Assembly (NCBI GenBank): GCA_050330635.1
Contig: JBHJNQ010000024.1
Coordinates: 57,759-121,758 of the forward strand
From: CADEDH01 sp050330635
Lineage (GTDB): Bacteria > Actinomycetota > Acidimicrobiia > Acidimicrobiales > SZUA-35
DNA length: 64,000 bases
Direction of reading: 5' to 3'
Positions 33,717-43,578 of the stretch are shown here, one piece after another. Position numbers and translations under genes: made by a program. The notes beneath the pieces are model-generated. The model was not told the DNA's origin and made no database searches. It was given only the letters and a program-made list of their open reading frames with translations. Every line of letters starts with the position of its first letter. Position 1 is the first letter of the stretch.

Positions 33717-35099
33717 TAGCCCTCGTTGTAGCGCCAGAGGTAGGCGTCCTCGGAGCTGGTGCCGTCGGGGCGGGTGACGGTGCGCCCGCAGCGGATACTG
33801 AACGGCCCTCCGACGCCGCCGGTGTCGAAGGGCTCGCCGATCCACGAGTCGACCTCGGCCCACCGCACCCCGACCAGAGCCACGGTGACCGAGGACGACG
33901 TGTAGGACGTGTCGATGGTGAGGTCGTAGGGGGTGTCGTTGGTGACCACCACGTCGAGCAGGTTCCAGGCCAGGGTGGCCTCACGGCACATCGGATAGCG
34001 CTCGAAGTAGATGGTGTGTTGGCGGAACTCGTCGAGCCGGAGCCCGGCCAGCCACGACGCGTTGAGGAACGTGGTGCCCATCTGGCTGACACCACCGCCG
34101 GTCACGCTGATGATGTTGCCGACCTCGTCGATGTAGCCGTTGGGGCCGAAGCCCCGGGCCTCGGTCCGCTCACCGATGCCGTCGTTCAACGAGTAGCTCC
34201 AACCGGCCGGGATCACATCGCCGTCGATGTAGTCGGCGGCCCGGTGGATGTTGTTGTTGCGGCGCTCACCGGGCTCGAGGGGCGTGGTGAAACTGGACAC
34301 CACCTGACGACGCACCTCGAGCGTGAACTCGTAATCGGCCCGGGCCACGGTCTCGCCGTCATAGCCGAGGACGGTCACGATCACGGGGGCCGAGGTTCCT
34401 GCCGGAGCCCACGTCGGCGTCGACGCGCACCCGCACCGTGTCCACCGCGTCGACCCCGGCTCCGCCGGCCGGTGAGGCCTCGACCACCACCAGCTCCTCC
34501 CGTTGGAGCGACTCGGCCGAACGGAGCAGGGCGAGGGCGACAGCGAACCGGTCCTCTCCGTCGTCGAGCAGGCCGGTCCAGTAGCGGAGACCGTCGGGTT
34601 CCGCCTCCCGAGCCAGCAGGTCCCGGTACAGGGCCTGGACGAACCCCTCGGCGGTGCCGCTCCCGAAACGTTCGCCGTACTCCTCCGACGCCAACAGTCG
34701 GGCCTGGAGATCGGTGAGGGTGAGGGTGTCGCACAAGGCGCCGGCCCAGTGATCGAGGCCGCCGGGGTCGGGAGTCCGGCGCAGGACCTGCTCGTAGGCG
34801 CCGGAGACCGTGTGGTGGCGATACTCGGGCGAGTTGCCGATCCAGGCCAGTACGGCCCGGGGTGGCTCGCCGTCCTCCAGGAGCCCGATCCAGTACTGGC
34901 GGCCCTCGGGTTCGGGCGTCCGCCCCAACAGATCACGGTAGACGGCATCGACCGAGCCACCCGGGTTGACTTCCGCCTGGCCCTGGGCGGCGGCCGGAAC
35001 GACAGCCGGCGAGCCTGCCAGCGCGAGCGTCAGAACGAGCAGGGCCGCGAAGGCCGAGACCCGGCCCCTCGCCTGGTGCACGCGGTCGGCGGCGATCAA
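33707..35099 (-). pseudogene. DUF4214-VanW family secreted protein, frameshifted
   Basis: Two frames together encode one protein. The first (35099 leftward) has a signal peptide (AFAALLVLTLALAGSPAVVPAAAQ) and three DUF4214-like repeats (AVYRDLLGRTPEPEGRQYW and relatives). The second, down to 33707, is a VanW domain with GGGVSQMGTTFLNASWLAG and QHTIYFERYP. The frames join if one base is removed from the run of five G (34386-34390), giving NLGPVIVTVLGYDGE. VanW-type proteins are exported cell-wall-related proteins. Start is TTG 35099 (overlapping the PRC-barrel stop) or GTG 35081. A sequencing error in the homopolymer is possible. Confidence 0.75.
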
Positions 35100-35716
35100 C
35101 GTTCGAGCTGGCGGACCGTCGCCGACCCCACCGCCAGCAGCACCCGGTCTTCGCCGACATCACGGATGAAATGGGCGGGAATAGTCTGCTCGTCACGGAA
35201 CCATCCCGGGTCGACCTCGATCGCCACCATGTCCCCGGCATCGGAGACGTCGACCGCCTTCACCTTGCCGATGTCCTCCCCGTCGGTGGTGATGACCGAG
35301 GAACCGGTCGACGCCACGGTGGAACCCTCGGGAACGTTGCGTGTGACCTCGGTGGCGGTTCCGGCCGGATAGGTGGGGTACATGGCCGGGACGCCCAAGA
35401 ACGGGTAGCCCCACGCCAACGGGGCCGTCGTAGCCGTCGGGTGAGACCGCTGGGCCGATTCCTCGAGGTCGATGTAGTGCGTCTCGATGAACACGGGAAG
35501 CTCATCGAGTTGGATCGTGGTGTTGAGTAGCACCTCGTCGGCACCGGCACTGGCCACGATGTCGACGGGGACCACCCGCTCCTCGGGGAAGAGGAACCCC
35601 TTCGAGATCACGAGGTGGGTGATGGTGTCCCGTGATGGATCCACGACCAGACGCTCGATATCGCCCAGCTTGTCGCCCGACGCCGACCGGACCTCGGTAC
35701 CTTCGCGGAACTGCAT
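35096..35716 (-). CDS. PRC-barrel domain protein
   Basis: 206 residues from an ATG with AGGAGG 11 bases upstream. The N-terminal 85 residues are a PRC-barrel (GTEVRSASGDKLGDIERLVVDP), a beta-barrel fold of photosynthetic reaction centre H subunits and RimM that binds protein or RNA partners. A second, weaker barrel is seen near 130-200 (GSSVITTDGEDIGKVKAVDV), after a Pro/Tyr-rich linker. Its stop overlaps the TTG start of the VanW-family gene. Likely a cytoplasmic stress-associated protein; function not known. Confidence 0.8.
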   Translation of the reverse strand: MQFREGTEVRSASGDKLGDIERLVVDPSRDTITHLVISKGFLFPEERVVPVDIVASAGADEVLLNTTIQLDELPVFIETHYIDLEESAQRSHPTATTAPLAWGYPFLGVPAMYPTYPAGTATEVTRNVPEGSTVASTGSSVITTDGEDIGKVKAVDVSDAGDMVAIEVDPGWFRDEQTIPAHFIRDVGEDRVLLAVGSATVRQLER

Positions 35717-35890
35717 GTCGATGTCGACCTCCTCTCGCGTAGCCGTCACTACCCGCCAGAGGTGAACCGAAACCGGGGGCCCGGTGTTGCCCGGGTCGTG
35801 CAACCCGGACGCCGGTCCTGGTGCGAACGGGGCCGGGCCGCCGCCCGCCGGCGTTGGGATCTCGGCCAGCGCGGGGCGTAACGTCTGGTC

Positions 35891-37015
35891 ATGGCTGACC
35901 GCATCGACCAGGCGAAGGTATCGGCACTGATGGACCGAGCGCGACGGGAGGTCGACGAGGGCCTCCTCCCGTCGGTCCAGGTGGCGTTGGCGCTCGACGG
36001 CGAGGTGATCGCCGAGGAGGTGTTCGGCGACGCCGACCTGAACACCCGCTACTGCATCTTCTCCGCCACCAAGCCGTTCGTGGCCTCGGTGATGTGGACG
36101 CTGATGGCCGACGGGACGATCGACCCGTCCGACCGGGTGACCGAGTACTTCCCCGAGTTCGGGGCCGAGAGCAAGGGCGACATCACCATCGAGCAGGTGA
36201 TGCTCCACACCTCCGGGTTCCCCCACGCGCCGATGGGTCCGCCCACGTGGAACGAGCGGGCCAGCCGCAAGCAGAAGATGGCGTCGTGGCGGCTCAACTG
36301 GGAGCCTGGCACCCGCTACGAGTACCACCCCACGGCGGCCCACTGGGTGCTGGCCGAGATCATCGACACCGTCACCGGGCAAGACTACCGCGACGTCGTC
36401 GAGGAGCGGATCACGACCCCGGCCGGGCTGCCCCGCATCGTCGGCATCCCCCGCGACGCCCAGGACGACATCGCCGACCTCCGGCTGGTGGGCGAACCGG
36501 CCACACCCGACGAGCTCGAGGCGGCGTTCGGGGTGCGGGAGCTGCCGTCGACCGAGGTCACCGACGATGTGGTGCTCCGTTTCAACGACCCGGAGCAACG
36601 GGAGGTCGGCGTGCCCGGCGGTGGCGGGTTCGCCCGGGCCCGTGACCTGGCCCTGTTCTACCAGCAGCTGCTCCACAACTCGGCCGGGATCTGGGACGAC
36701 GCCATCCTGGCCGACGCCACCGGCAACGTCCGCAACACCCTGCCCGACCCGTTCGGGGTGCCGGCCAACCGCTCCCTCGGTCTGATCCTGGCCGGCGACG
36801 ACGGCAAGTCGAACCTGCGGGGTCTCGGCCGCACCGTGTCGCCGGGGGCGTTCGGCCACAACGGGGCCGGCGGCCAGCTGGCATGGGCCGACCCCGCCAC
36901 CGGGCTGTCGCTCGGCTACGTCACCAACGGCTACGACCGCCACGAGGTCCGTCAGCCCCGGCGCGACACCTCGGTCGCCAGCATCGCCGCCGAGTGCGCC
37001 AGCCCCCTCGATTGA
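35891..37015 (+). CDS. Serine hydrolase, beta-lactamase/DD-peptidase family
   Basis: 374 residues. The nucleophile motif is Ser58-Ala-Thr-Lys61 (FSATKPF); MLHTSGF follows, Tyr143 is probably the general base (RYEYHPTAAHW), and GHNGAGG takes the place of the KTG box. This matches class C-like esterases/peptidases of the beta-lactamase fold. No signal peptide is visible, so an intracellular esterase is more likely than a wall enzyme or an antibiotic-resistance factor. Divergent from the PRC-barrel operon, convergent with the dehydrogenase gene. Confidence 0.85.
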   Translation: MADRIDQAKVSALMDRARREVDEGLLPSVQVALALDGEVIAEEVFGDADLNTRYCIFSATKPFVASVMWTLMADGTIDPSDRVTEYFPEFGAESKGDITIEQVMLHTSGFPHAPMGPPTWNERASRKQKMASWRLNWEPGTRYEYHPTAAHWVLAEIIDTVTGQDYRDVVEERITTPAGLPRIVGIPRDAQDDIADLRLVGEPATPDELEAAFGVRELPSTEVTDDVVLRFNDPEQREVGVPGGGGFARARDLALFYQQLLHNSAGIWDDAILADATGNVRNTLPDPFGVPANRSLGLILAGDDGKSNLRGLGRTVSPGAFGHNGAGGQLAWADPATGLSLGYVTNGYDRHEVRQPRRDTSVASIAAECASPLD

Positions 37016-37085
37016 GGGCAGACGACCGCGGTCGTAGCTCGGTGAGGACCCTGGGCTGCCGACGGTGTCACCGGGCCCCGGCTGG

Positions 37086-38038
37086 TCACATCTCGACGAC
37101 CACCTTGCCGACGGCACGGCCGTCGCCGACGTAGGCCAGGGCCTCGGCCACGTCGTCGAGGCCGAAGGTGCGGTCTATGTGGACGTCGAGTTCGCCGGCG
37201 ACACAGAGATCGGCCACGGGAGTGAAGTGCTCGGGCCCGGCCCGCACGGCCAGCACACCGAGGCGTCGACCGGTCAGCCGGCCGACGGCGGTGCCGATCG
37301 TGGCCACCTGGAGCAGCGTCGACACCGACCCGCCGACGCAGCGGTAGCGCCCACCGGGGGCCACGATCCGGCGGTAGGCGACGACCGATCGGTAAGCCAC
37401 GAGATCGAGCACGAGGTCGTATCGCTGACCGGCGGCCGTGACGTCGGTCCGGCGGTGGTCGATCACTGCGTCGGCCCCCAGCGATGTCATGTGGGCGAGC
37501 TTGCCGGCGTTGTCGACGCCGGTCACGTGGGCTCCCGCCCGCTTGGCCAGCTGGATGGCGAACGATCCCGAACCCCCGCCGCCCCGTTGACGAGCACCCG
37601 GTCACCGGCGGTGGCGCCTGCCGTTCCCTGGAGGGCGATCGGGCCGGCCTGGGGGATGGTCGACGCCTCGGCGAACGTCAGCTCCGCCGGTTTCGGGGCG
37701 AGCACCGTCTCCGGAGCGATGGCGTACCGGGCGAACCCGCCCTTGAGGCCGAGGTTGTCGCCGTACACCTCGTCGCCGACCCGAAAGGGGGTGACGGCCT
37801 CACCGACGGCCTCGACCCATCCGGCGATGTCCGAACCCAACGTGGGACGGGCCGGCCTGCGCAACCCACCGATCCGGGCGTAGAGCGGCGACCCGGTGAG
37901 GCACTCCCAGTCCGACAGGTTGACCGAAGTCGTCACCACCCGGACCAAGACCTCCCCGGAACCCGGCGACGGGACCGGCACCTCCACCGACCGCAGGACC
38001 TCCGGCCCGCCGTAGCGGTCGTGGACGATCGCCCGCAT
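37086..38038 (-). pseudogene. Zinc-free MDR (quinone reductase-like) dehydrogenase, frameshifted
   Basis: The first frame starts MRAIVHDRYGGPEVLR and reads to VLVNGAAG. The second runs from SGSFAIQLAKRAGAHVTGVD to the end (GRAVGKVVVEM). The break is at 37575-37583 inside the cofactor-binding glycine loop, and one inserted G restores NGAGGGSG. Combined length (about 317 residues) is normal for this medium-chain dehydrogenase group. It lies behind the four-rhodanese gene, 29 bases after its stop. The break in a G/C-rich run could be a real mutation or a sequencing error. Confidence 0.72.
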
Positions 38039-38067
38039 GGCCCGCGGGACCGCCCCGGCCACGTCGC

Positions 38068-39684
38068 TCAGCCGAACGAGGGGAAGCTCACGGTAGGGTC
38101 CCGCGCCACCTGGGCCACGAGCGCCACCTCCCACGTGAGGTATTCCTGCATCCGTTGCCTCGCCACGTCGGCGTCGTGGTCGTAGGGCTTGTACCAGACG
38201 TCGTCGGCGATCGTGGTCGGCCGACCGGGGCCCTGTTCCATCTCGTAGCCGGCGTGACGCCACCCCTTGTTGCCGGCGGCCAGGGCGAACACCTCGGCGT
38301 GGGGCCACAACGCGGCGACCTCGGCCACCGCCAGCTTGGCCAGGGTGCCGTCGGTGGACGTCAGCACGATCGTCGGCTTCTCCCCGATCGTGATCCTGGC
38401 GTCGCCCAGGCGACTCCGGATCCCCCACCACGAGCCGGGGATGTGACCCCGGTTCTGGTACTTGGTGCTGGTGCCGATGTCGACCACGGCGATCGAGTCG
38501 GCGTCGGCGTCGAGGCGGGTGGCCAGCTCCGGCGGTCGCATCATGGGCGCCGTCACCCGGGCCAGGTCGTTGCGGGCCACCTTGCCCTTGGCCAGGGCGC
38601 CGGTGACGTTCGGGCCGCCGATACCCCCGGCCAGGACGACGGCGTCGGACCAGCCCAGCTGGCGGAGCCACGACGCCGTCATCGTGGCCCGCACCCCGTT
38701 GTCGTCGACGAGGACGAGCCGGGCGTTGCGGGTGGCCACGTACTCGTCGGTGGCCTGCACGAGCTGGCCGCCCGGGGCGTGGACGCTGCCCGGCAGGTGT
38801 CCGGCCTCGAACTCGGCATCGGTCCTGACGTCGAGCAGGTAGGTGGTGCGGTGCTCGTCAGCCGACCACTCGTCGAGCGTGGCCCGATCGATCTCGACCA
38901 CCCCGAACCGCTCCGCCACCCGGCGGGCCGCCGACGACGACCACGCCGCCGCCTCCGGTCCGGGGTCGGGGGCGTGGGTCTCGTCGCCCGACGCCGGCTC
39001 GAACCCGGCGAGCTGCCAGCCCATGGTGCCGTTCTCCAACGCCAGCACCCGGTTCTCGAGGCCGGCGTTGATGAGCGACTGGGCCCCGATGATGCTACGG
39101 GTGCGACCGGCGCAGTTGACGACGACCGTGGTGTCGGGGTCGGTCACCACCTCCTTGACCCGGTAGACGAGCTCGGCTCCCGGGCAGTCGATGCCGGTGG
39201 GAATGCTCTGACGGCGGAACTCGCCCATCGGTCGGGAGTCGAGCACGACGACGGGCGACCCGTCGTCGAGCAACCGTTGCAGTTCGGTGGCCGAGATGTG
39301 GGGGGTCCCGAAGGTGGTCTCGACCAGCTCGCCGAAGGCCTTGGACGGGACGTTGATCCCCGAGTACAGCTCGTAGCCGGCCCGGGCCCACGACTCGATC
39401 CCGCCCGACAGGACCCACACGTCGGTCCAGCCGAGCTCGATCGAGCGGTCGGCGGCCCGGCGGGCCAGCTCCGAGGCGCCGTCGCACCACACCAGCCGGG
39501 TCGAGCGGCGCGGCACGAGACGATCGAGCAACAACTCGAGATGCGACAGGGGCAGCGATGCGGCGTGGAACAGGTGGGCCTCGCTGAACGAGCCCTGCTC
39601 GCGGGCGTCGAGGAGGGCGAGCTCGTCGCCGTCGGTCAGCCAGCCGGCCAGCTCGGCGGCCGTGACCGCCTTTGGCCCGGTCAA
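38068..39684 (-). CDS. Sulfurtransferase with four rhodanese domains
   Basis: 538 residues from a TTG that overlaps the upstream stop (TGTTGA). Four rhodanese domains follow one another (about 1-115, 130-245, 265-375, 390-520). The first has WCDGAS and the second NCAGRTRS, so both keep the active cysteine. The third has VDDNGVRA and the fourth TSTDGTLA, where the cysteine is missing. The two C-terminal domains are probably structural. Coupled translation with the cysteine-dioxygenase-like gene suggests sulfane-sulfur handling after cysteine or mercaptopropionate oxidation. Confidence 0.87.
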   Translation of the reverse strand: MTGPKAVTAAELAGWLTDGDELALLDAREQGSFSEAHLFHAASLPLSHLELLLDRLVPRRSTRLVWCDGASELARRAADRSIELGWTDVWVLSGGIESWARAGYELYSGINVPSKAFGELVETTFGTPHISATELQRLLDDGSPVVVLDSRPMGEFRRQSIPTGIDCPGAELVYRVKEVVTDPDTTVVVNCAGRTRSIIGAQSLINAGLENRVLALENGTMGWQLAGFEPASGDETHAPDPGPEAAAWSSSAARRVAERFGVVEIDRATLDEWSADEHRTTYLLDVRTDAEFEAGHLPGSVHAPGGQLVQATDEYVATRNARLVLVDDNGVRATMTASWLRQLGWSDAVVLAGGIGGPNVTGALAKGKVARNDLARVTAPMMRPPELATRLDADADSIAVVDIGTSTKYQNRGHIPGSWWGIRSRLGDARITIGEKPTIVLTSTDGTLAKLAVAEVAALWPHAEVFALAAGNKGWRHAGYEMEQGPGRPTTIADDVWYKPYDHDADVARQRMQEYLTWEVALVAQVARDPTVSFPSFG

Positions 39685-40262
39685 CAGGAGGCGAGGCCGG
39701 AGCGGGCCTCGCGGATGTCGCCGTGGGCGTTGAAGACCCGCCACTCACCCCGCTTGCCGTCAAAGAACACCCGCTCGTCGAGCCGCTCGAGGGCCAGGCC
39801 GTAGCAGTGGAAGTTGAGGGCCGGCCCGTCGATGTGGATCGAGTGGAGGTCGTCGGGCAGCATCGCAACCCCGGTGCCGGCCTCGACCATGTGCTCGTGG
39901 GTCTGGGTCACCCCGTCGTCGCTGCGGCGGTAGAACCGGTTGAGCTCCTGACCCTCGAAGCCGACGACGACCGCCCACGTCGTGTGGTTGTGGGCCGGGG
40001 TGCCGACCCCGCCGCGCGAGGCGTTGGCGTAGAGGGCGAACCGGTCGTCGGGGTCCTGCGACAGCCGGTAGAGGCAGCTCTTCAGCTGGTCGTCATCACC
40101 GGGCGGGGGGTAGGCGTCGAGGGAGAACAACGACCGGTCAGCCGTCAGCTCGAGGAGGCGGTCGCGGATCCGCTCCACCGCGTCCCTGGTGACCCCATGG
40201 GTGGCTTCGATGGTCCGGATGTCGGCCATCGTCGCCTCGATCGCTTCCGCTCGTTCCGACAT
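39681..40262 (-). CDS. Cysteine dioxygenase family (cupin thiol dioxygenase)
   Basis: 193 residues. The iron-binding three-histidine site is His91, His93 (PAHNHTTW) and His140 (LPDDLHSIHI). Tyr154 of FHCYG is in the position of the catalytic tyrosine in thiol dioxygenases. Members add oxygen to the sulfur of cysteine or 3-mercaptopropionate to give a sulfinic acid. The substrate cannot be told from sequence by eye. It overlaps the rhodanese gene by four bases and is divergent from the aldolase gene, with only 35 bp between. Confidence 0.85.
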   Translation of the reverse strand: MSERAEAIEATMADIRTIEATHGVTRDAVERIRDRLLELTADRSLFSLDAYPPPGDDDQLKSCLYRLSQDPDDRFALYANASRGGVGTPAHNHTTWAVVVGFEGQELNRFYRRSDDGVTQTHEHMVEAGTGVAMLPDDLHSIHIDGPALNFHCYGLALERLDERVFFDGKRGEWRVFNAHGDIREARSGLASC

Positions 40263-40297
40263 GGACCAAGCCTAGGTGGCCGCCTCCACCCGGTCAC

Positions 40298-41101
40298 ATG
40301 CAGACTGTGGTCATGACCACGACCGACGATGCCCAGGCCACCGCCAACCGGTTCCTGACCCGGCGGCCCCCGACCTTCGACTCGGTCGAGGAGGAGCGGC
40401 GGCACTCGCTGGAGCGGCTGGCGGGCGTGTGCCGGGTGTTCGGCCGCGCCGGGTTCTCCGAGGGCCTCCTCGGCCATGTGACGGTGCGCGACCCCGAGTA
40501 CCACGACCGGCTGTGGGCCAACCCGCTCGGGGTCTCGTTCAATCGGATCCGGGTGTCCGACCTGGTCCAGGCCGACCACGAGGGCAACATCCTCGTCGGC
40601 GACCGCCCGGTCAACCCCATCGGTCTCCTGCTCCACGCCGCCGTCCACCGGGCCCGGCCCGAGATCTCCGCGGTGTGCCACGCCCACTCGACGTACGGGT
40701 CGGCGTGGTCGACGTTCGGCCGCCCACTCCAGCCCCTCACCCAGGACATGTGCGTCTTCCACGAGGATCAGGCGGTGATCACCGAACCCCGGATCGCCAT
40801 GAACGCCGAGCAGGCCGACCAGTTCGCCGCCGCCTTCGGCGACAAGAAGGTGGCGATCCAGACGGGTCACGGACTCTTCACCACGGGGCGGACCGTCGAC
40901 GAGGCGGCCTGGTGGTTCATCGGTCTCGACAAGGCGTGCCACGTTCAGCTCCTGGCCCAGGCGGCGGGGACACCCGAAGAGTGGCCTCACGAGGCGGCCC
41001 TCGGCACCCGTCGCGGCCTCGGGAGCCCGGAGTTCGGGTGGTTGTCGTTCCAGCCGCTGTGGGACGAACTCGTCGAGTCGGACCCCGACCTGTTCGACTG
41101 A
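40298..41101 (+). CDS. Class II aldolase/adducin family protein
   Basis: 267 residues. The zinc-site motif VCHAHSTYGSAW has the paired histidines of class II aldolases and a third His is in QTGHGLFTTG. GFSEGLLGHVTVRDPE precedes it, as in adducin-head enzymes. It could be a sugar-phosphate aldolase or a decarboxylase-like family member. The ATG at 40298 lies very close to the divergent gene; an ATG at 40313 would give MTTTDDAQ and is also possible. Confidence 0.83.
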   Translation: MQTVVMTTTDDAQATANRFLTRRPPTFDSVEEERRHSLERLAGVCRVFGRAGFSEGLLGHVTVRDPEYHDRLWANPLGVSFNRIRVSDLVQADHEGNILVGDRPVNPIGLLLHAAVHRARPEISAVCHAHSTYGSAWSTFGRPLQPLTQDMCVFHEDQAVITEPRIAMNAEQADQFAAAFGDKKVAIQTGHGLFTTGRTVDEAAWWFIGLDKACHVQLLAQAAGTPEEWPHEAALGTRRGLGSPEFGWLSFQPLWDELVESDPDLFD

Positions 41102-41147
41102 CCAGCTGCTCCCGGCCGGGGCTCGGTCCCCAGCCGGCGGCTCCGGA

Positions 41148-42287
41148 TCAGGCCGGGACGGGAAGCTTGGCCACGTCGATGTTGTAGAGGTCGACGACGT
41201 TTCCCCACACCATGCGCTCGCGTTCGGCGTCGGGCACGCCCTTCATGATCCGGTCGAGGATCGGGATCGAGTTGGGCCAGATGGCGTCGTGGTGGGGATA
41301 GTCGTTGCCCCACACCAGGTTGCCGACGCCGATGAGCTCACGGGTGAGGATGCCGGCCTCGTCGTCCTCGAACGTGACCCAGAAGTTCCGGTCGAAGTAC
41401 TCCGACGGCTTCAGGGTCAGGTAGTCGACGGCGTACTTCGGGGTGCGGTAGATGGCATGGTCGAACCGCTGCTTGAAGTGGGCCACCCATCCCGTCTCGA
41501 ACTCGGCCAACACGAACTTGAGCTTGGGGAACCGCTCCACCACCCCACCGCAGATCAGATCCATCACGGTGTTGGCCACCGTGGTGTGAGCCAGCGTGTA
41601 GCCCTTGATGGTGCCACCGGGCGTGCCCCAGTGGGCGGGCAGGCCGCAGTCGAAGGTCGTGCCGGTGAAGATGTGCATCGTGATCGGCAGGTCCATCTCG
41701 GAGAACTCGGCCCACAGTGGGTCGTACACCGGGTCGGCGTAGCTCTTCTCGATGGGGGCATGCGACGGGATGGCGAAGCCCCGGACACCCTTCGCACCGG
41801 CCCGGCGGATCTCCTTCACGCAGGCGTCGACGTCGGGCACGGGGAGGCAGCCGATCCCGATGAGCCGCTCGGGGGCCGGGGTGCAGTAGTCGAACACCCA
41901 GTCGTTGTGACGTTCGAAGGCCGCCGTGCGCACCTCGTCGTCGGGGAGGGCGAAGGTGAACATCGACAAGCTCGGGTACATGACCTCGCCCACGATCCCG
42001 TCGCGCTCCTGCTCGGCCAGACGCTGGTTCGAGTCGCGGACGCCGGGGTTGAGGCCCTCGTAGCCCTGGGCGATCAGCTCGTCGGTCTTCGGGTCGTCGA
42101 GCCGGTTGCCGGCGATGCCGAGACGACCGACCGGAATGGGTCGGTTGCCGGGCATGACGAGAAAGTCGCCCCGGTGGCCGTTGATGTTGCTCTCGATGCG
42201 CGGTGCCTTGGAGCCGAAGCGCTCCTCCAAGCCCTCGAACACCTCCCGAGCCTCGACGACGTGGGAATCGCAGGAATAGTGGCGCAT
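41148..42287 (-). CDS. Amidohydrolase 2 (ACMSD-like TIM-barrel) family protein
   Basis: 379 residues from the ATG at 42287 (TGGAG upstream). The first metal motif is reduced to CDSHVVE near the start; PITMHIFTGTTF, the RFPKLKFVLAEFETGW strand and GNDYPHHDAIWP near the end are typical of the amidohydrolase_2 group of decarboxylases and hydrolases. The final GNDYPHHD carries the aspartate that activates water. Neighbours (aldolase, 2-hydroxyacid dehydrogenase) point to carboxylic-acid catabolism, not to a specific substrate. Confidence 0.85.
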   Translation of the reverse strand: MRHYSCDSHVVEAREVFEGLEERFGSKAPRIESNINGHRGDFLVMPGNRPIPVGRLGIAGNRLDDPKTDELIAQGYEGLNPGVRDSNQRLAEQERDGIVGEVMYPSLSMFTFALPDDEVRTAAFERHNDWVFDYCTPAPERLIGIGCLPVPDVDACVKEIRRAGAKGVRGFAIPSHAPIEKSYADPVYDPLWAEFSEMDLPITMHIFTGTTFDCGLPAHWGTPGGTIKGYTLAHTTVANTVMDLICGGVVERFPKLKFVLAEFETGWVAHFKQRFDHAIYRTPKYAVDYLTLKPSEYFDRNFWVTFEDDEAGILTRELIGVGNLVWGNDYPHHDAIWPNSIPILDRIMKGVPDAERERMVWGNVVDLYNIDVAKLPVPA

Positions 42288-42401
42288 GGCGGATCTCCAG
42301 TGGATGTGGTTTCCCTGGCGCCACGTTAGGCGCGGCATCCCTGTCCAGTGAAGCCGGGATGGGCGGCGTCACCGGGGCCGGCGCCCGGCTCATGTAAGCG
42401 C

Positions 42402-43397
42402 TCAGTAGCCGAGCTGCTTGTCGACCACGCCCTCGAACGGCTCGCCGCGTTGGGCCCGACGCAGGTTGTCGCAGAACCGGGCGACGTTGCGGGGGGCGCG
42501 GAGCTGACTGGCCCCGGCGGTGTGAGGGGTCATGGCGACATTGTCGAGGGTGAACAGGGGATGATCCCTGGGCAGCGGCTCGCCGGGGGCGACGTCGAGG
42601 GCGGCGCCCCCGAGATGGCCCGACTCGAGCGCCCGCACCAGGGCGTCGCCGTCGATGACCTCGCCCCGGGTCACGTTGACCAGGTAGGCGCCGGGGCGCA
42701 TGGCGGCCAACACGTCGTCGCCGAACAGCTGGTCGGTCTCGGGGGTAAGGGGGCAGCAGATGGCGACGACATCGGACTGGGCCAGCAGGTCGGCGAGCCG
42801 GCTGGCGGGCCACACCTCGGCCACCCCGTGATCGCCGGGCGACGGGAACTCGTCGACGGCGATCGTGTTCATCCCGAACGCCACCGCCCGCTTGGCCATG
42901 GCCCGGCCGGTGCCGCCGAAGCCGACGACGCCCATGGTGAGCCCCTCGAGTTCGATCTCCTTCATCCGCATCTCGACCCGGTGGTCCCAGGCGTCGGGCC
43001 CGTGCTTGATGGCGCTGTGGATCTGGCGGGTCAGGGCCAGGAGCAGACCGAAACCGGTGTCGGCCAGGTGGCCGCCCACGAGCCCCTTCTCCCCGGTGAG
43101 GATCACGTCGCTGGCCACGAACTCGGGGAACATCAGCGAGTCGACGCCGGAGGCGATGGCGTGGAGCCAGCGCAGCTTCGGGGTGGCGGCGAACAGCCGC
43201 TCGTTGAGGATGCCGAGGATGATCTCGACATCAGCCGCCATCGCCGATGCCTCCTTCATGCCCTTGGCCACCTGGATGGTCGACCCGTCGGGGGCGGCGG
43301 CGGTGACGTCGGCCAGGAACTCGGGTTTGACCTCGGGCATGGTGAGACCCTCGATCAGCAGGATGTTGGTAGGGCCGTCGAGTGGGATGGTCGTCAT
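42402..43397 (-). CDS. D-2-hydroxyacid dehydrogenase
   Basis: 331 residues from the ATG at 43397, with TGGAGG upstream. The NAD-binding motif is GFGGTG (159-164). The catalytic trio is Arg244 (NVTRGE), Glu273 (APGEPLP) and His292 (TPHTAG). It reduces 2-oxoacids to D-2-hydroxyacids or the reverse. The family includes glyoxylate, phosphoglycerate and lactate dehydrogenases. No sequence feature fixes the substrate. Divergent from the degenerate E2 gene. Confidence 0.9.
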   Translation of the reverse strand: MTTIPLDGPTNILLIEGLTMPEVKPEFLADVTAAAPDGSTIQVAKGMKEASAMAADVEIILGILNERLFAATPKLRWLHAIASGVDSLMFPEFVASDVILTGEKGLVGGHLADTGFGLLLALTRQIHSAIKHGPDAWDHRVEMRMKEIELEGLTMGVVGFGGTGRAMAKRAVAFGMNTIAVDEFPSPGDHGVAEVWPASRLADLLAQSDVVAICCPLTPETDQLFGDDVLAAMRPGAYLVNVTRGEVIDGDALVRALESGHLGGAALDVAPGEPLPRDHPLFTLDNVAMTPHTAGASQLRAPRNVARFCDNLRRAQRGEPFEGVVDKQLGY

Positions 43398-43578
43398 GGC
43401 TGCCTCCACGGGCGAGGGTCGGGTCGACGTCGGGTGGGCGGGGGCGGCGATGCAGCCTCGACTGCCGGCGCCCGTCGATCCACCCCGGCCGTGACCGTAC
43501 TGTGGCCGCCGACACAGCCGCCAATGACGATCCCGTCAGCCGGGCACCCGATCGACGGGTGGTCGTAGGCTGACGGCG

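Noticed and set aside
37022..37035. ACGACCGCGGTCGT palindrome between convergent genes as terminator
   Set aside because: It has no loop, so it cannot form a hairpin of useful length; left as a chance palindrome.
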